A stretch of 56,031 nt of DNA from Parabacteroides sp. Marseille-P3160 (lineage in GTDB: Bacteria; Bacteroidota; Bacteroidia; Bacteroidales; Tannerellaceae). The notes below the pieces were generated by a model. The model did not search any database, was not told where the DNA came from, and saw nothing but the letters and a program-made list of their open reading frames with translations. Both the position numbers and the translations under genes were made by a program. The stretch covers positions 1,541,145 through 1,597,175 of the forward strand of contig NZ_LT799418.1 in the NCBI RefSeq assembly GCF_900162725.1, written 5' to 3'. Shown here piece after piece: positions 22,766 through 31,751 of the stretch. Positions within the stretch are counted from its first letter, which is position 1. Each line of letters begins with the position of its first letter.

Positions 22766-24418
22766 TTAATATCCGGGGTTTTGAATGAGATTTGGGTTTG
22801 CCTGTAATTCAGAGCTGGGAATGGGTGATAAATAATGGATAGCAGGATCAAAAAAACGCATCCCTAATTTAGTCCCGAATTTATTTTTTTCAGGGAAGTT
22901 CGTATAATCAGGGTTTCCATATTCATCAATTGCCGGAGCGGAAGAAGGATATCCGGTAGGCACCCGTCCATAGCACATTCCATTCATTACTTTTTCTGCT
23001 ATTTTCCAACGACGTATATCAAAAAGACGAAGGCCTTCTCCGGCGAATTCATACTTACGCTCTCTTCTGACGGCCGCTCTTAACTCCTGTTGACTTTTGC
23101 CCGGAGTAATATCGGGCATTCCGGCCCGAGTTCTAACTTTATTTATTGCCCCGTATACCGATGCATCCAGTTGATTCGATTCGATTTTGGCTTCCGCGTA
23201 CATCAGTAAAATATCGGCATATCTGAAAACAATCGCGTTGATAGAGGATGCCCCGTCTGTCCGATATTCTAAAGGATCGCAATACTTCTTCCAGATATAA
23301 CCGGAAAAACTGGCATATGCGTGCGTTGCGTCCAAATTTCCAATTCGTACGGCAGGAGATTGATTATAATCCCAACACATAACACTATCTTTATTGGTTT
23401 CAAATTGGTAGCCAAAGAAAGTTGTTCCCGGCAAGACGATTGTGTAATTCATTCTCGGATCTCTGTTTGCCCATGGATGTTTAGGATCATATAACGGGGA
23501 TTTGTCGATAGAAAGTCCGTCTATGCATTCATATGAATCGATCAGAGCCTGTACAGACATTTTATTAGAATATCCTCCGGCAAGTCGGGATTTAAACCTG
23601 CTCGGCATTAACTGGGTTTTATCATCTTGATTAAATTGTATCGCCCAAATGATTTCTTTCGATGTTTTTCCTCTAAGCATCGTTATATCTCCATAGTTTG
23701 CTTCCAGGATATATTCGGAACCTTCGAGTTGCATGATTTTTTCGCAAGCATTTATTACATCCGGCCAACGTGAGTCATACAATGCGGATCTTGCTTTTAT
23801 CGCCCATGCAAATCCTTTCGTCATAGCCATTGTATTCGGCTCATTTGTTTGTTGCAAATATTGTGCTGCAAGATCACATTCGGAGAGGATAAAATCGACT
23901 ACCTTCTCTTTAGGTTCTCTGGATACATACGCTTCTTCTAATGTTAGGGTATGATCTATTAATGGTACATCTCCGAAAATAGAAACCAAAAGATGATAAT
24001 AATAAGCGCGCATAATCCTAGCCTCGGCTTTATATCTTTCAATTTTTTCGACAGATACATTATCGCTTGCACGAGTTATATTTTCCAGAATAAAATTGCA
24101 TCGATAGATACCTTTATATGCATTTATCCATAAGTTGTTTAAAAGACCTGCATTAGAGGTATGATATAGTTGCTCCGGTTTCACATCTCTTTCCGCCGCG
24201 ATATCGGACCCCGTATCATAATAGATGGTAAAAGGTACATTGTCTCCATACATATAGAGTGGAGAATGTATGCCGACAATAGCCATCTCTATTTCAGCCT
24301 CATTCTTTAGAAATGTTTCTGTGGATGGATAATTTAATGGATATTTTTCCAGCACACTCTCACAGGAAGTAAAGAGGAGAGCATATAATACCAATATGTA
24401 TACAATATTCTTTTTCAT
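22766..24418 (-). CDS. RagB/SusD family nutrient-uptake outer-membrane lipoprotein (PUL 1)
   Basis: SusD proteins are surface lipoproteins that form the lid on a SusC barrel and bind the glycan. This one has 550 residues. Its lipoprotein signal peptide (MKKNIVYILVLYALLFTSC) puts the acylated Cys near residue 19. A TPR-like helical half contains MRAYYYHLLVSIFGDVPL, and VFRYADILLMYAEAK is a strong family motif. YEFAGEGLRLFDIRRWK and the usual ending LSPIPSSELQANPNLIQNPGY also fit. It lies 21 bases after the SusC gene and is co-transcribed with it. A repeat-containing hairpin separates it from the enzymes downstream. Confidence 0.96.
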   Translation of the reverse strand: MKKNIVYILVLYALLFTSCESVLEKYPLNYPSTETFLKNEAEIEMAIVGIHSPLYMYGDNVPFTIYYDTGSDIAAERDVKPEQLYHTSNAGLLNNLWINAYKGIYRCNFILENITRASDNVSVEKIERYKAEARIMRAYYYHLLVSIFGDVPLIDHTLTLEEAYVSREPKEKVVDFILSECDLAAQYLQQTNEPNTMAMTKGFAWAIKARSALYDSRWPDVINACEKIMQLEGSEYILEANYGDITMLRGKTSKEIIWAIQFNQDDKTQLMPSRFKSRLAGGYSNKMSVQALIDSYECIDGLSIDKSPLYDPKHPWANRDPRMNYTIVLPGTTFFGYQFETNKDSVMCWDYNQSPAVRIGNLDATHAYASFSGYIWKKYCDPLEYRTDGASSINAIVFRYADILLMYAEAKIESNQLDASVYGAINKVRTRAGMPDITPGKSQQELRAAVRRERKYEFAGEGLRLFDIRRWKIAEKVMNGMCYGRVPTGYPSSAPAIDEYGNPDYTNFPEKNKFGTKLGMRFFDPAIHYLSPIPSSELQANPNLIQNPGY

Positions 24419-24439
24419 GATATATCTTTCTAAATATGA

Positions 24440-27400
24440 TTAAAATCTGATATCTATACCGAAACTGATTGTTTTTACCTGAGGATAGTAGTCTCCCCCT
24501 GAAGCAGGAGATACTTCCGGATCCCATCCGTCCCAGAAATTAGTTAATGTAAGCAGGTTATCCCCGGAGATATAAAAACGCAAGTTCTCCATTAAAAATC
24601 TTTTGGACAAAGAAGTTGGCACTTTATATCCTAATTGAATGTTTTTTAATCTTAGATAGGCCGCACTTTTCATGTAAAAATCCGAAGCCAAATAATTGTT
24701 GGCAGTGTCATAAAAGTATAGTCTGGGGAATGAGGCATTAGCGTTTTGATTTTCTTCGGTCCAACGATCCTTATGAATATTAAATGCAGTACTACCGGAA
24801 AAGAACGGATACATGGCTATTGAAGAAAGATAACCATCCACCTTGCCTACTCCTTGAAGTAACATGTTTAAATCGAATCCTTTGTAACGACCGGAAAAAT
24901 TAAAACCGAAAGTATAACGGGGTATGGTTGATCCTAATACTTCCCGGTCCTGGTCATTGACAAGATCATCGTCGTTCATGTTTGCATATCTTAAATCTCC
25001 GGGTGCCAGATTTCGCCCCTGGCGAGCCCATTTATAAGAACCATCGGCATTAAAATCATCATTTGTCAAAATACCCAGGCTTTTCCGCATATATAACGAA
25101 TTAATGGCATATCCTTCCCTGTTGGTTACCAAGCCGGTTCCGTTAATTCCTTTCAAATCTGTGATTTTATTTTTAACATCTGAAAAATTGAAAGCAATAT
25201 CGAAATCAAAATCACCTATTTTATTTGCATAGGCGATATTTATATCATACCCTTTATTCTCAACGATTCCGGCATTTTGGTATGTAGGTTCTAATCCCAT
25301 GGTACGGGGGATATCCAACAACATCAGAATATCAGTGGTCTTTTTGTTGAACCAATCGAAGGTGACGTTGAGCTTGTTGAATACGTTCAGATCAACGCCT
25401 ATATTGGTCATCGTAGTTGTCTCCCAGGTAATGTTTGGATTATTCATTGTCAGAACGGAAGCCCCGTCTACCAGTTTATCTTCAGAGATATATTTGGTAC
25501 TCATGTCTATATTAGAAGAAAATGGATAGTTGTTTCCTATATTTTGATTACCAAGTTTTCCCCAAGAGCCTCTAATTTTAAGGTTGGATACAAAGTTTTT
25601 TATAGTATCCCAAAAGCGTTCTTCCGATAATCTCCAACCGAGAGAGAAAGAAGGAAAAGCCCCCCATCTGTTTCCTTTGGCAAACTTGGAAGAACCGTCA
25701 TACCGGATATTCGCTTCAAATAAATATTTATCCTTGTAGTCATAATTAACTCTTCCAAACCAGGAAATAAGTACATTTTCCCCGGCCCAACCATCATTTC
25801 TCATATTTTCGACGGAACCCGATTGTAAGACTGTATACTCAGGAAAAGGGAATTCATCCCGAAAGGCATTAAATCCGGAATTGTAATTAGATTCATATTG
25901 GAAACCGGCTAATGCGCTTAAAGTATGATTTTGAATAGTCTTTTTATAGTTTGCCGTACTTCTGAACTGTAAATAACGATTATAATCGGATTGTACGGTT
26001 AAATTGGATTTACTTGGCAAAGACGAGAATATACTCCCATCCGGGTTATAGGTAGTTACTTGCTTAACAAAACTTTCAGACATAGGATAAGATATGGATG
26101 GAGAGAATGCCGCTTGCATCCAGAAATCTTCATGAGGCTCCCATTTGAAAGATAGATTTCCTGTCATAGGGGTGGATTTCTCGTTGGTAAAGCCACCATT
26201 ATAAATACTGGCTACCGGATTTTCTCCATTCTGCCCTTCGGCATAATTCCCATCAGAATATTGCATAGCTTGGACTGCCGGAAGTTTGTTCATTAAGAAG
26301 AAAATATATCCGATGCCGGAACCATTAGAAGAAACACTATTATATCGTGCTACAGAATTTCGGTTTGAATTGTATAAATAAAGGTCCACTGATGAAGAAA
26401 AGTGTTTGGAAAAAATAAAGTCCGTATTTAAACGCATGGAGATACGCTCGAAATCCACCTTGTCGATAAGGCCTTTTTGCCCAAGGTATCCTAAAGATGC
26501 TAATACTCTCAACTTGTCTGTGCCTCCCGTCATGGTCAGACTATGGTTTTGTTGGAAACCGCTTCCCTTTAATACTTCTTTCTGCCAGTCTGTATCCGGA
26601 TAGTGATCTCGGTCGGACGGACCTTTTTCCCGCCAATTCTTTATCTGTTCGTCTGAATAAACAACGCCGGCCCCAGCATTTATTTTCGCTTCATTCAAAA
26701 GTAACATATGGTCTATTGCATCCACTTTTTCAGGAAGATTAGTCGGGCTTTGTTTGGCAATATATCCATTATATGAGATATTGAATTTTCCTTCCATTGC
26801 TCTTTTGGTCGTTACCAGAATAACGCCATTGGCCGCTTTTGAACCATAAATAGAAGCCGAAGACGCGTCTTTTAGGACGGAAATGGATTCTATGGTAGAT
26901 ACATCCAAATTATTAAGCCCCATTTCAAGGCCGTCAACAAGGATTAAAGGGTTTGCGTTATTTAATGTGCCGATTCCCCTTATTTTAATATCTCCACCAT
27001 CCATGCCCGGTTGGCCGGAACGTTGGGTTACAGTCACCCCGGGGGCTGTACCTTGCAGAGCCAGAGAAGTTTGTCCCACCTGACGTTTGCTTAGAGTTTC
27101 ACTGCTAACCGAAGCAATTGATCCCGTTAGATTTACTTTTTTCTGAGTCCCGTAACCAACAATAACTACTTCCTCTAAAGATTCTGTATCTTCTTTTAAA
27201 ATGATGTTAAGAATAGATTGATCGTTGTTTAGCCGCACCTCTTGTTTAATATAACCCACAAAAGAAATCTGTAAAATTGATTCCGGTGTTGCTTCTAAAG
27301 AGAAACGTCCTTCTAAATCCGTAATAGTTCCATTGCTCGTTCCTTTGGCAACGACATTGGCACCGATAATTGGCTCCCCGTTATTGTCTGTAACAGTACC

Positions 27401-27838
27401 TGTGATTCTTCTTCTGTTTTGTTGGGCAATCAATAGATTATTGAACGCTGCATTTTTTAAAGTAATACCATTCTTAGTAAGGACAATGTAATTATTCTCA
27501 AATTCATATTTGATATCTGTCCCTTCAAATGCTTTCTGAAGAAATGAGATGACTTCACCGGACTTGTCTTTTACTGTTATTTTCCTGTTGGAATCAATTT
27601 CCTCATTACTATATACAACCAAATAATCCGTTTGATTTTCTATTTCTTTGAATAGTTGTTTAATGGAAAAGGTCGTAGAATTTACATTAATCACTAAATT
27701 CTGTGCACTTGTATTGTATGCTACAAGTTGGAAGGCACAGACAAATAAAAAGACGAGTGATATTTTCATAATTCTGAAATAATCTTTAAAGTGTTTATTC
27801 CATGCAATAAGATGTAGCAACAAAGTTTTTATTTTCAT
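24440..27838 (-). CDS. SusC/RagA TonB-linked outer-membrane protein with STN domain (PUL 1)
   Basis: The 1132-residue barrel transporter has a signal sequence preceded by a short extension (second Met at residue 24; both starts occur in the family). An STN domain lies at about 50-125 (FSIKQLFKEIENQTDYLVVYS), a carboxypeptidase-like regulatory domain at about 143-225 (TGTVTDNNGEPIIGANV), and a TonB plug from about 230 (EEVVIVGYGTQKK, IRGIGTLNNANPLILVDG, SIYGSKAANGVI). The rest is a 22-strand barrel ending SFGIDIRF. The STN domain normally contacts a FecR anti-sigma protein, and a FecR and ECF sigma pair lies directly upstream, so trans-envelope signalling is expected. Confidence 0.96.
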   Translation of the reverse strand: MKIKTLLLHLIAWNKHFKDYFRIMKISLVFLFVCAFQLVAYNTSAQNLVINVNSTTFSIKQLFKEIENQTDYLVVYSNEEIDSNRKITVKDKSGEVISFLQKAFEGTDIKYEFENNYIVLTKNGITLKNAAFNNLLIAQQNRRRITGTVTDNNGEPIIGANVVAKGTSNGTITDLEGRFSLEATPESILQISFVGYIKQEVRLNNDQSILNIILKEDTESLEEVVIVGYGTQKKVNLTGSIASVSSETLSKRQVGQTSLALQGTAPGVTVTQRSGQPGMDGGDIKIRGIGTLNNANPLILVDGLEMGLNNLDVSTIESISVLKDASSASIYGSKAANGVILVTTKRAMEGKFNISYNGYIAKQSPTNLPEKVDAIDHMLLLNEAKINAGAGVVYSDEQIKNWREKGPSDRDHYPDTDWQKEVLKGSGFQQNHSLTMTGGTDKLRVLASLGYLGQKGLIDKVDFERISMRLNTDFIFSKHFSSSVDLYLYNSNRNSVARYNSVSSNGSGIGYIFFLMNKLPAVQAMQYSDGNYAEGQNGENPVASIYNGGFTNEKSTPMTGNLSFKWEPHEDFWMQAAFSPSISYPMSESFVKQVTTYNPDGSIFSSLPSKSNLTVQSDYNRYLQFRSTANYKKTIQNHTLSALAGFQYESNYNSGFNAFRDEFPFPEYTVLQSGSVENMRNDGWAGENVLISWFGRVNYDYKDKYLFEANIRYDGSSKFAKGNRWGAFPSFSLGWRLSEERFWDTIKNFVSNLKIRGSWGKLGNQNIGNNYPFSSNIDMSTKYISEDKLVDGASVLTMNNPNITWETTTMTNIGVDLNVFNKLNVTFDWFNKKTTDILMLLDIPRTMGLEPTYQNAGIVENKGYDINIAYANKIGDFDFDIAFNFSDVKNKITDLKGINGTGLVTNREGYAINSLYMRKSLGILTNDDFNADGSYKWARQGRNLAPGDLRYANMNDDDLVNDQDREVLGSTIPRYTFGFNFSGRYKGFDLNMLLQGVGKVDGYLSSIAMYPFFSGSTAFNIHKDRWTEENQNANASFPRLYFYDTANNYLASDFYMKSAAYLRLKNIQLGYKVPTSLSKRFLMENLRFYISGDNLLTLTNFWDGWDPEVSPASGGDYYPQVKTISFGIDIRF

Positions 27839-27895
27839 ATCTTTGCTATTGTTAAGTGAATATTAAATTTAAGATTGTGTTTACTTTAACGCTAT

Positions 27896-27919
27896 CGGCA
27901 GATGTGTCGGCATCTGCCG
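27896..27919. repeat. Perfect hairpin in the leader between FecR and SusC genes
   Basis: CGGCAGATG (27896-27904) and CATCTGCCG (27911-27919) form a 9-bp GC-rich stem with a 6-base loop, 58 bases before the SusC start. On the minus strand it is followed by ATAGCGTTAAAG and no T run, so it is not an ordinary terminator of FecR. It could be an RNA control structure or a DNA-binding site. Confidence 0.6.
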
Positions 27920-27967
27920 GTATTTTAATTTTTCATTTAATGTTTCATAGGCAATTCATTTATAGTT

Positions 27968-28942
27968 TTACTTACTTAAAGTTATAATATGGTGCTCTCT
28001 ATCTTTTTTGATATTGAACTTTTGGATTTTTTGAAAGATCCGGAGGATCTCATCGACTCCGTCTTGCTGACGGAATTTTCCGGTATAGACTAAGTCCAAA
28101 ATAGAGGAATCTTTTACTACGATTTTGACATCATAATAAAACTCCAGTTTCTGTATGATCGATTTGAATTCTTCCTCCTCAAAACTGTAGATGCCGTCTT
28201 TCCATAAGAAATAGGAAAGATGTTCGATTTCTTTTACGTCCATTTTCCCATTTCTTACAATTACTTCTTGGCTGGGATAAAGTATAATATTTTTTTTCTC
28301 CGGTTTCAAATTCGTAATTCTAACGGAACCTTCGAGTAAACTGGTTTGAACGAAATCTGATTCCGGATAACTCTTTACATTGAATTGGGTGCCTAATGCC
28401 TCTATTTTTGTATCTTTTGTGGAGACGATAAATGGTTGGGAAGGATTTGGGGCTATGTGAAAGAATGCCTCTCCGCATAATGTTACGAACCTTTCTTTTC
28501 CATTGAATTGAGAAGGATAAGTAAGGGTAGAATGGGCATTTACCCATACTTCTGTTCCGTCTTGCAGGGTTATGCAGGCTCTTTGTCCGGCTGGAACACG
28601 TAATGTATTTGTTCCGGAGTATTTAGCTGAATCGGCCACCCACCATGTTGAAATTATTAAGAACGCAATGGCGGCGGCATAGCCCATGACTGTTAAAACG
28701 ATCTTTCTTGTTTTTTGTTTTTGTACGCGTTTTAATAGCTTTATATAATTGAGATGGATTGTTTCCTTATTTTCCCCGGGAGGGAGTATTGATAAATCAA
28801 GCATTCCATGAAGATTTTGCAATTTAATATATTGCTTTTTTAATTCTTCATCTGTGCTGACCTTTCTTAATAGCTCCAGTTGTTCGGAAGTATTTAATTT
28901 CTCTTGAAAATATTTTAATAATTGTTCATCCATCAGTTTCAT
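27968..28942 (-). CDS. FecR-family anti-sigma factor (PUL 1)
   Basis: This 324-residue inner-membrane regulator has a cytoplasmic sigma-binding N-terminal part (about 1-80) and one membrane helix at about 85-105 (VLTVMGYAAAIAFLIISTWW). The periplasmic FecR domain (about 115-210) contains GQRACITLQDGTEVWVNAHS, RFVTLCGEAFFHIA and EALGTQFNVKSYPE. The C-terminal region (about 255-324) is the DUF4974 type that meets the STN domain of SusC. It lies between the ECF sigma gene and the SusC gene on the same strand, so it should hold the sigma factor inactive until the SusC receptor binds its ligand. Confidence 0.94.
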   Translation of the reverse strand: MKLMDEQLLKYFQEKLNTSEQLELLRKVSTDEELKKQYIKLQNLHGMLDLSILPPGENKETIHLNYIKLLKRVQKQKTRKIVLTVMGYAAAIAFLIISTWWVADSAKYSGTNTLRVPAGQRACITLQDGTEVWVNAHSTLTYPSQFNGKERFVTLCGEAFFHIAPNPSQPFIVSTKDTKIEALGTQFNVKSYPESDFVQTSLLEGSVRITNLKPEKKNIILYPSQEVIVRNGKMDVKEIEHLSYFLWKDGIYSFEEEEFKSIIQKLEFYYDVKIVVKDSSILDLVYTGKFRQQDGVDEILRIFQKIQKFNIKKDREHHIITLSK

Positions 28943-28998
28943 TCTTTAAATAATAAACGGATGAACTTGTAAAATCCGCTAATAAAAAATGAATTATT

Positions 28999-29556
28999 TT
29001 ATAAAAGAAAGAGAAGAAGAGGTAGGTAATTCTTTAGTTCTTCCTTTAATCTTTTGTACGCAAGCCCCATCTGAGTCTCGACTGTATTAATGGAAATATT
29101 GAGATCCCGGGCGATTTCTTTTTGTTTCTTCCCCTTGATTTTACTTAAAATAAATATCTCACGACATTTTTCAGGAAGGTTATCAATGGCTTTAGATATA
29201 AGAGTTTCGATATCTTTTTCTTTGAATAATTCTTCACTGAAATCTTCCAATGAATTTAAATTTAATTGCAGGGCAATGGTCTGTTCTTCTTTTAAATGTT
29301 CGATTGTACGCTGTTTGTTTAGCTGATGGCGTAAAAAATCAATGCATTTATTTCTTAGGGAAGTAAAGAGGAACGCGATTAAATTAATTTCAAACGGGAA
29401 AAATTCTTTTTTTTCCAAAAGTTCCAGAAAAACATCATGTACAATGTTTTCCGCATCTTCTTCTTCAATAACATACCTGCAGGCAAATCGTTTCATCCTA
29501 TCATAATGCGAAACATAAATTTCTCCCAAATATGTATACTTGTTATTAATCTCCAT
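28999..29556 (-). CDS. ECF RNA polymerase sigma-70 factor (PUL 1)
   Basis: From ATG 29556 the protein has 185 residues. Region 2 contains MKRFACRYVIEEEDAENIVH and DVFLELLEKK; region 4 contains LPEKCREIFILSKIKGKKQKE and the helix-turn-helix LNISINTVETQMGLAYKRL. It is of the Bacteroides expansion group 1 type that pairs with FecR. An upstream Met (29586) is rejected because the predicted -7 element lies between 29584 and 29591, overlapping it. FecR follows after 56 bases. It probably drives the SusC operon and perhaps itself. Confidence 0.93.
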   Translation of the reverse strand: MEINNKYTYLGEIYVSHYDRMKRFACRYVIEEEDAENIVHDVFLELLEKKEFFPFEINLIAFLFTSLRNKCIDFLRHQLNKQRTIEHLKEEQTIALQLNLNSLEDFSEELFKEKDIETLISKAIDNLPEKCREIFILSKIKGKKQKEIARDLNISINTVETQMGLAYKRLKEELKNYLPLLLFLL

Positions 29557-29583
29557 CACTTGGTTAACATTTGTACATATTGG

Positions 29584-29591
29584 CAAATGTA
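29584..29591 (-). promoter_or_regulatory. -7 element of the ECF sigma gene
   Basis: TACATTTG followed by C on the minus strand is an exact TAnnTTTG match, 27 bases before the ATG at 29556. It is a housekeeping-type promoter, so basal expression of the sigma factor need not depend on itself. Confidence 0.55.
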
Positions 29592-29725
29592 TGTAATATT
29601 TTCCTTAAATCCGCACAGACCTGTAAAAAAGGAAATATCTCATGGGATTCGTTTCTTTTTTATGACTGAAATGCGGAAACATTTGCCTATTGTCATTGAT
29701 TGTAAATGATTTCTTGTTGGATACA

Positions 29726-29756
29726 TTTATTAATTCATGATTTTTATGTAAATTTG
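29726..29756 (+). promoter_or_regulatory. Promoter of the aminopeptidase P gene
   Basis: TTTA at 29726-29729 (one mismatch to TTTG) precedes an exact TAAATTTG at 29749-29756 by 19 bases. The ATG follows 55 bases later. Confidence 0.55.
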
Positions 29757-29811
29757 ATCAGAAGGTGGGGCGTTATGCCCACGAATAACTTTAATTCTAA
29801 AATAAAAAGAT

Positions 29812-31587
29812 ATGAGTACAATAAACAAACGCATCGCCGACCTGAGAAAGTTCATGACGGAACATGGTCTGCATGCTTTCATTATCCCCAGTACCGATCC
29901 GCATATGAGTGAATATCCGCCCGCCTATTGGGAAAGCAGGGCTTGGTTAAGCGGTTTCAGCGGTTCTGCCGGCACGCTGGTGATAACTTTGAACAAGTCG
30001 GGACTCTGGACGGATTCCCGTTATTTCATTCAGGCCGTAAACGAGATGAAAGGTTCCGAAATAGTCCTCTTCAAGGATCGTTTGCCGGAAACACCTTCCT
30101 TTACCGACTGGCTGATCAGTGAGTTGGAGCCTGGTAACAGGGTCGGTATCGATGCAAAAGTTTATGCCGCCCGGGATGCTTTTATCCTGAAAACGAAGTT
30201 AGACGCCGCCGGAATCGGCCTCGTCAGCGAATACGATCCCTTTGAATCGATTTGGGACAATCGCCCGCCGGTGCCCAAGCAAATGATTTTTACTTTTTCC
30301 ATAAAATATGCAGGAGAATCGGCGGCAAGTAAAATCGGCCGCATCCGGGAAACCCTGAAAATGGCGAATGCCGGATCGATCATTATCAGCACGTTGGATG
30401 CAATTGCCTGGACATTCAATATACGGGGTAAGGATGTGCTCTATAATCCTGTTGCCATCGCCTATGCCTTTATTTCTTTGGATGATGCCATCCTCTTCAT
30501 TGATGAGAAGAAGGTTTCGGAGGAGAATCGCCGGATTTTGTCGGAATCCGGCATACGGCTTGCCCCCTATGACTCCATACTGTCTTTTATCTCCTCGTTG
30601 CAAACGTCCGTTTGCGTGGATAGCAGTAAATTGTCGTATGCTTTTTATAATGCGATTCCCTCCACGTCGAGGATTGTCGACCTCCCTTCGCCGGCAGACC
30701 GGATGAAGAGCATCAAAAACGAAACGGAGATTGCTGGTTTCAGAAAGGCATTGGTGCAGGATGGCATTGCCTTGGTTCATTTCGGGGTTTGGTTGGAAAA
30801 GGCAGTGTCCGAAGGAAAAGTCACGGAATATACCATCGGAGAGAAATTGAAGGAATTAAGGAGTGAGAGAGAAAACTTCCAAGGCGAAAGTTTTTGTACA
30901 ATTGCGGGATACGGTCCGAACGCCGCCCTGAATCATTATCATCCGACGGCTGAAACAGCCGTCGAAATCAAACCGGAAGGCCTCCTTTTGGTCGACTCCG
31001 GCGGACAATACCTGGATGGGACAACAGACATAACCCGTACCTATGCCTTGGGAACCATCACTCCTGAAATGAAGAAAGATTATACATTGGTATTAAAAGG
31101 GAATATCGGCTTGAACGGCGCCGTATTCCCTAAGAGGACGCGGGGATCGCAAATCGATATCCTGGCGCGTGACGCCATGTGGAAGCTGGGCATCAATTAC
31201 GGGCATGGTACGGGACATGGAATCGGCCATTTCCTGAATGTGCATGAAGGCCCGCAGAGCATCCGCCCGGAAGAGAATCCCGTGGTACTGGAAGTCGGGA
31301 TGGTGATGTCCAACGAGCCGGGCATCTATCGCGATTATCGATATGGAATAAGAATAGAGAATCTGATGCTTGTTAAACCGGCAATCTCCGGAGAGTATGG
31401 CGATTTCTATGCATTTGAGGCCTTGACTCTCTGCCCGATCGACACAGCTCCCATCATCAAAGAGATGCTGACGGATACGGAACTCGAATGGTTAAATAAT
31501 TACCACCGGACAGTCTATGATAAGCTTTCGCCCTACCTTCCCGAACCCGAAAAGATATGGCTCCGCAACAAAACCGCCGCTATCTAA
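29812..31587 (+). CDS. Aminopeptidase P family (Xaa-Pro aminopeptidase, M24B)
   Basis: This 591-residue cytoplasmic metallopeptidase removes N-terminal residues that precede proline. It has the long three-domain form, with two creatinase-like N-terminal domains (about 5-135 and 160-310) and a pita-bread catalytic domain (about 315-540). Metal ligands are visible at LVDSGGQYLDGTTDITRTYA (two Asp), HGTGHGIGHFLNVHEGP (His), MSNEPGIY (Glu) and RIENLMLV (Glu). A C-terminal extension of about 60 residues is typical of the long eukaryote-like APP enzymes. It stands alone with its own promoter, and the GC-rich CotH gene follows in the same direction. Confidence 0.94.
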   Translation: MSTINKRIADLRKFMTEHGLHAFIIPSTDPHMSEYPPAYWESRAWLSGFSGSAGTLVITLNKSGLWTDSRYFIQAVNEMKGSEIVLFKDRLPETPSFTDWLISELEPGNRVGIDAKVYAARDAFILKTKLDAAGIGLVSEYDPFESIWDNRPPVPKQMIFTFSIKYAGESAASKIGRIRETLKMANAGSIIISTLDAIAWTFNIRGKDVLYNPVAIAYAFISLDDAILFIDEKKVSEENRRILSESGIRLAPYDSILSFISSLQTSVCVDSSKLSYAFYNAIPSTSRIVDLPSPADRMKSIKNETEIAGFRKALVQDGIALVHFGVWLEKAVSEGKVTEYTIGEKLKELRSERENFQGESFCTIAGYGPNAALNHYHPTAETAVEIKPEGLLLVDSGGQYLDGTTDITRTYALGTITPEMKKDYTLVLKGNIGLNGAVFPKRTRGSQIDILARDAMWKLGINYGHGTGHGIGHFLNVHEGPQSIRPEENPVVLEVGMVMSNEPGIYRDYRYGIRIENLMLVKPAISGEYGDFYAFEALTLCPIDTAPIIKEMLTDTELEWLNNYHRTVYDKLSPYLPEPEKIWLRNKTAAI

Positions 31588-31712
31588 AAATACCCTTTCG
31601 GCAAGGATGCGTCTTGTAAGTACGTAATGGGTGTCCGTGTTTGTCCGTGAAGCGCCAACGGATGTACACGGACATCAACCGCATAATACCACCGCACCTT
31701 CGCCTTTTTTCG

Positions 31713-31720
31713 TATATTTG
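31713..31720 (+). promoter_or_regulatory. -7 element of the CotH-family gene
   Basis: TATATTTG followed by T is an exact TAnnTTTG match, 31 bases before the ATG at 31752. It lies in the spacer, which also holds TGTCCGTG (31642-31649) with its complement CACGGACA (31667-31674). Confidence 0.5.
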
Positions 31721-31751
31721 TTCCGTATGTTTATCTAAAATAAATAAGAAC

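Noticed and set aside
30199-30780. 193-codon open frame opposite the aminopeptidase gene
   Set aside because: Lies wholly antisense to a well-supported gene and shows no protein-like motifs.
31632-31674. TGTCCGTG direct and inverted copies before the CotH gene as a terminator of the aminopeptidase gene
   Set aside because: The 8-bp stem has no following T run; it may be a chance repeat or a weak structure only.
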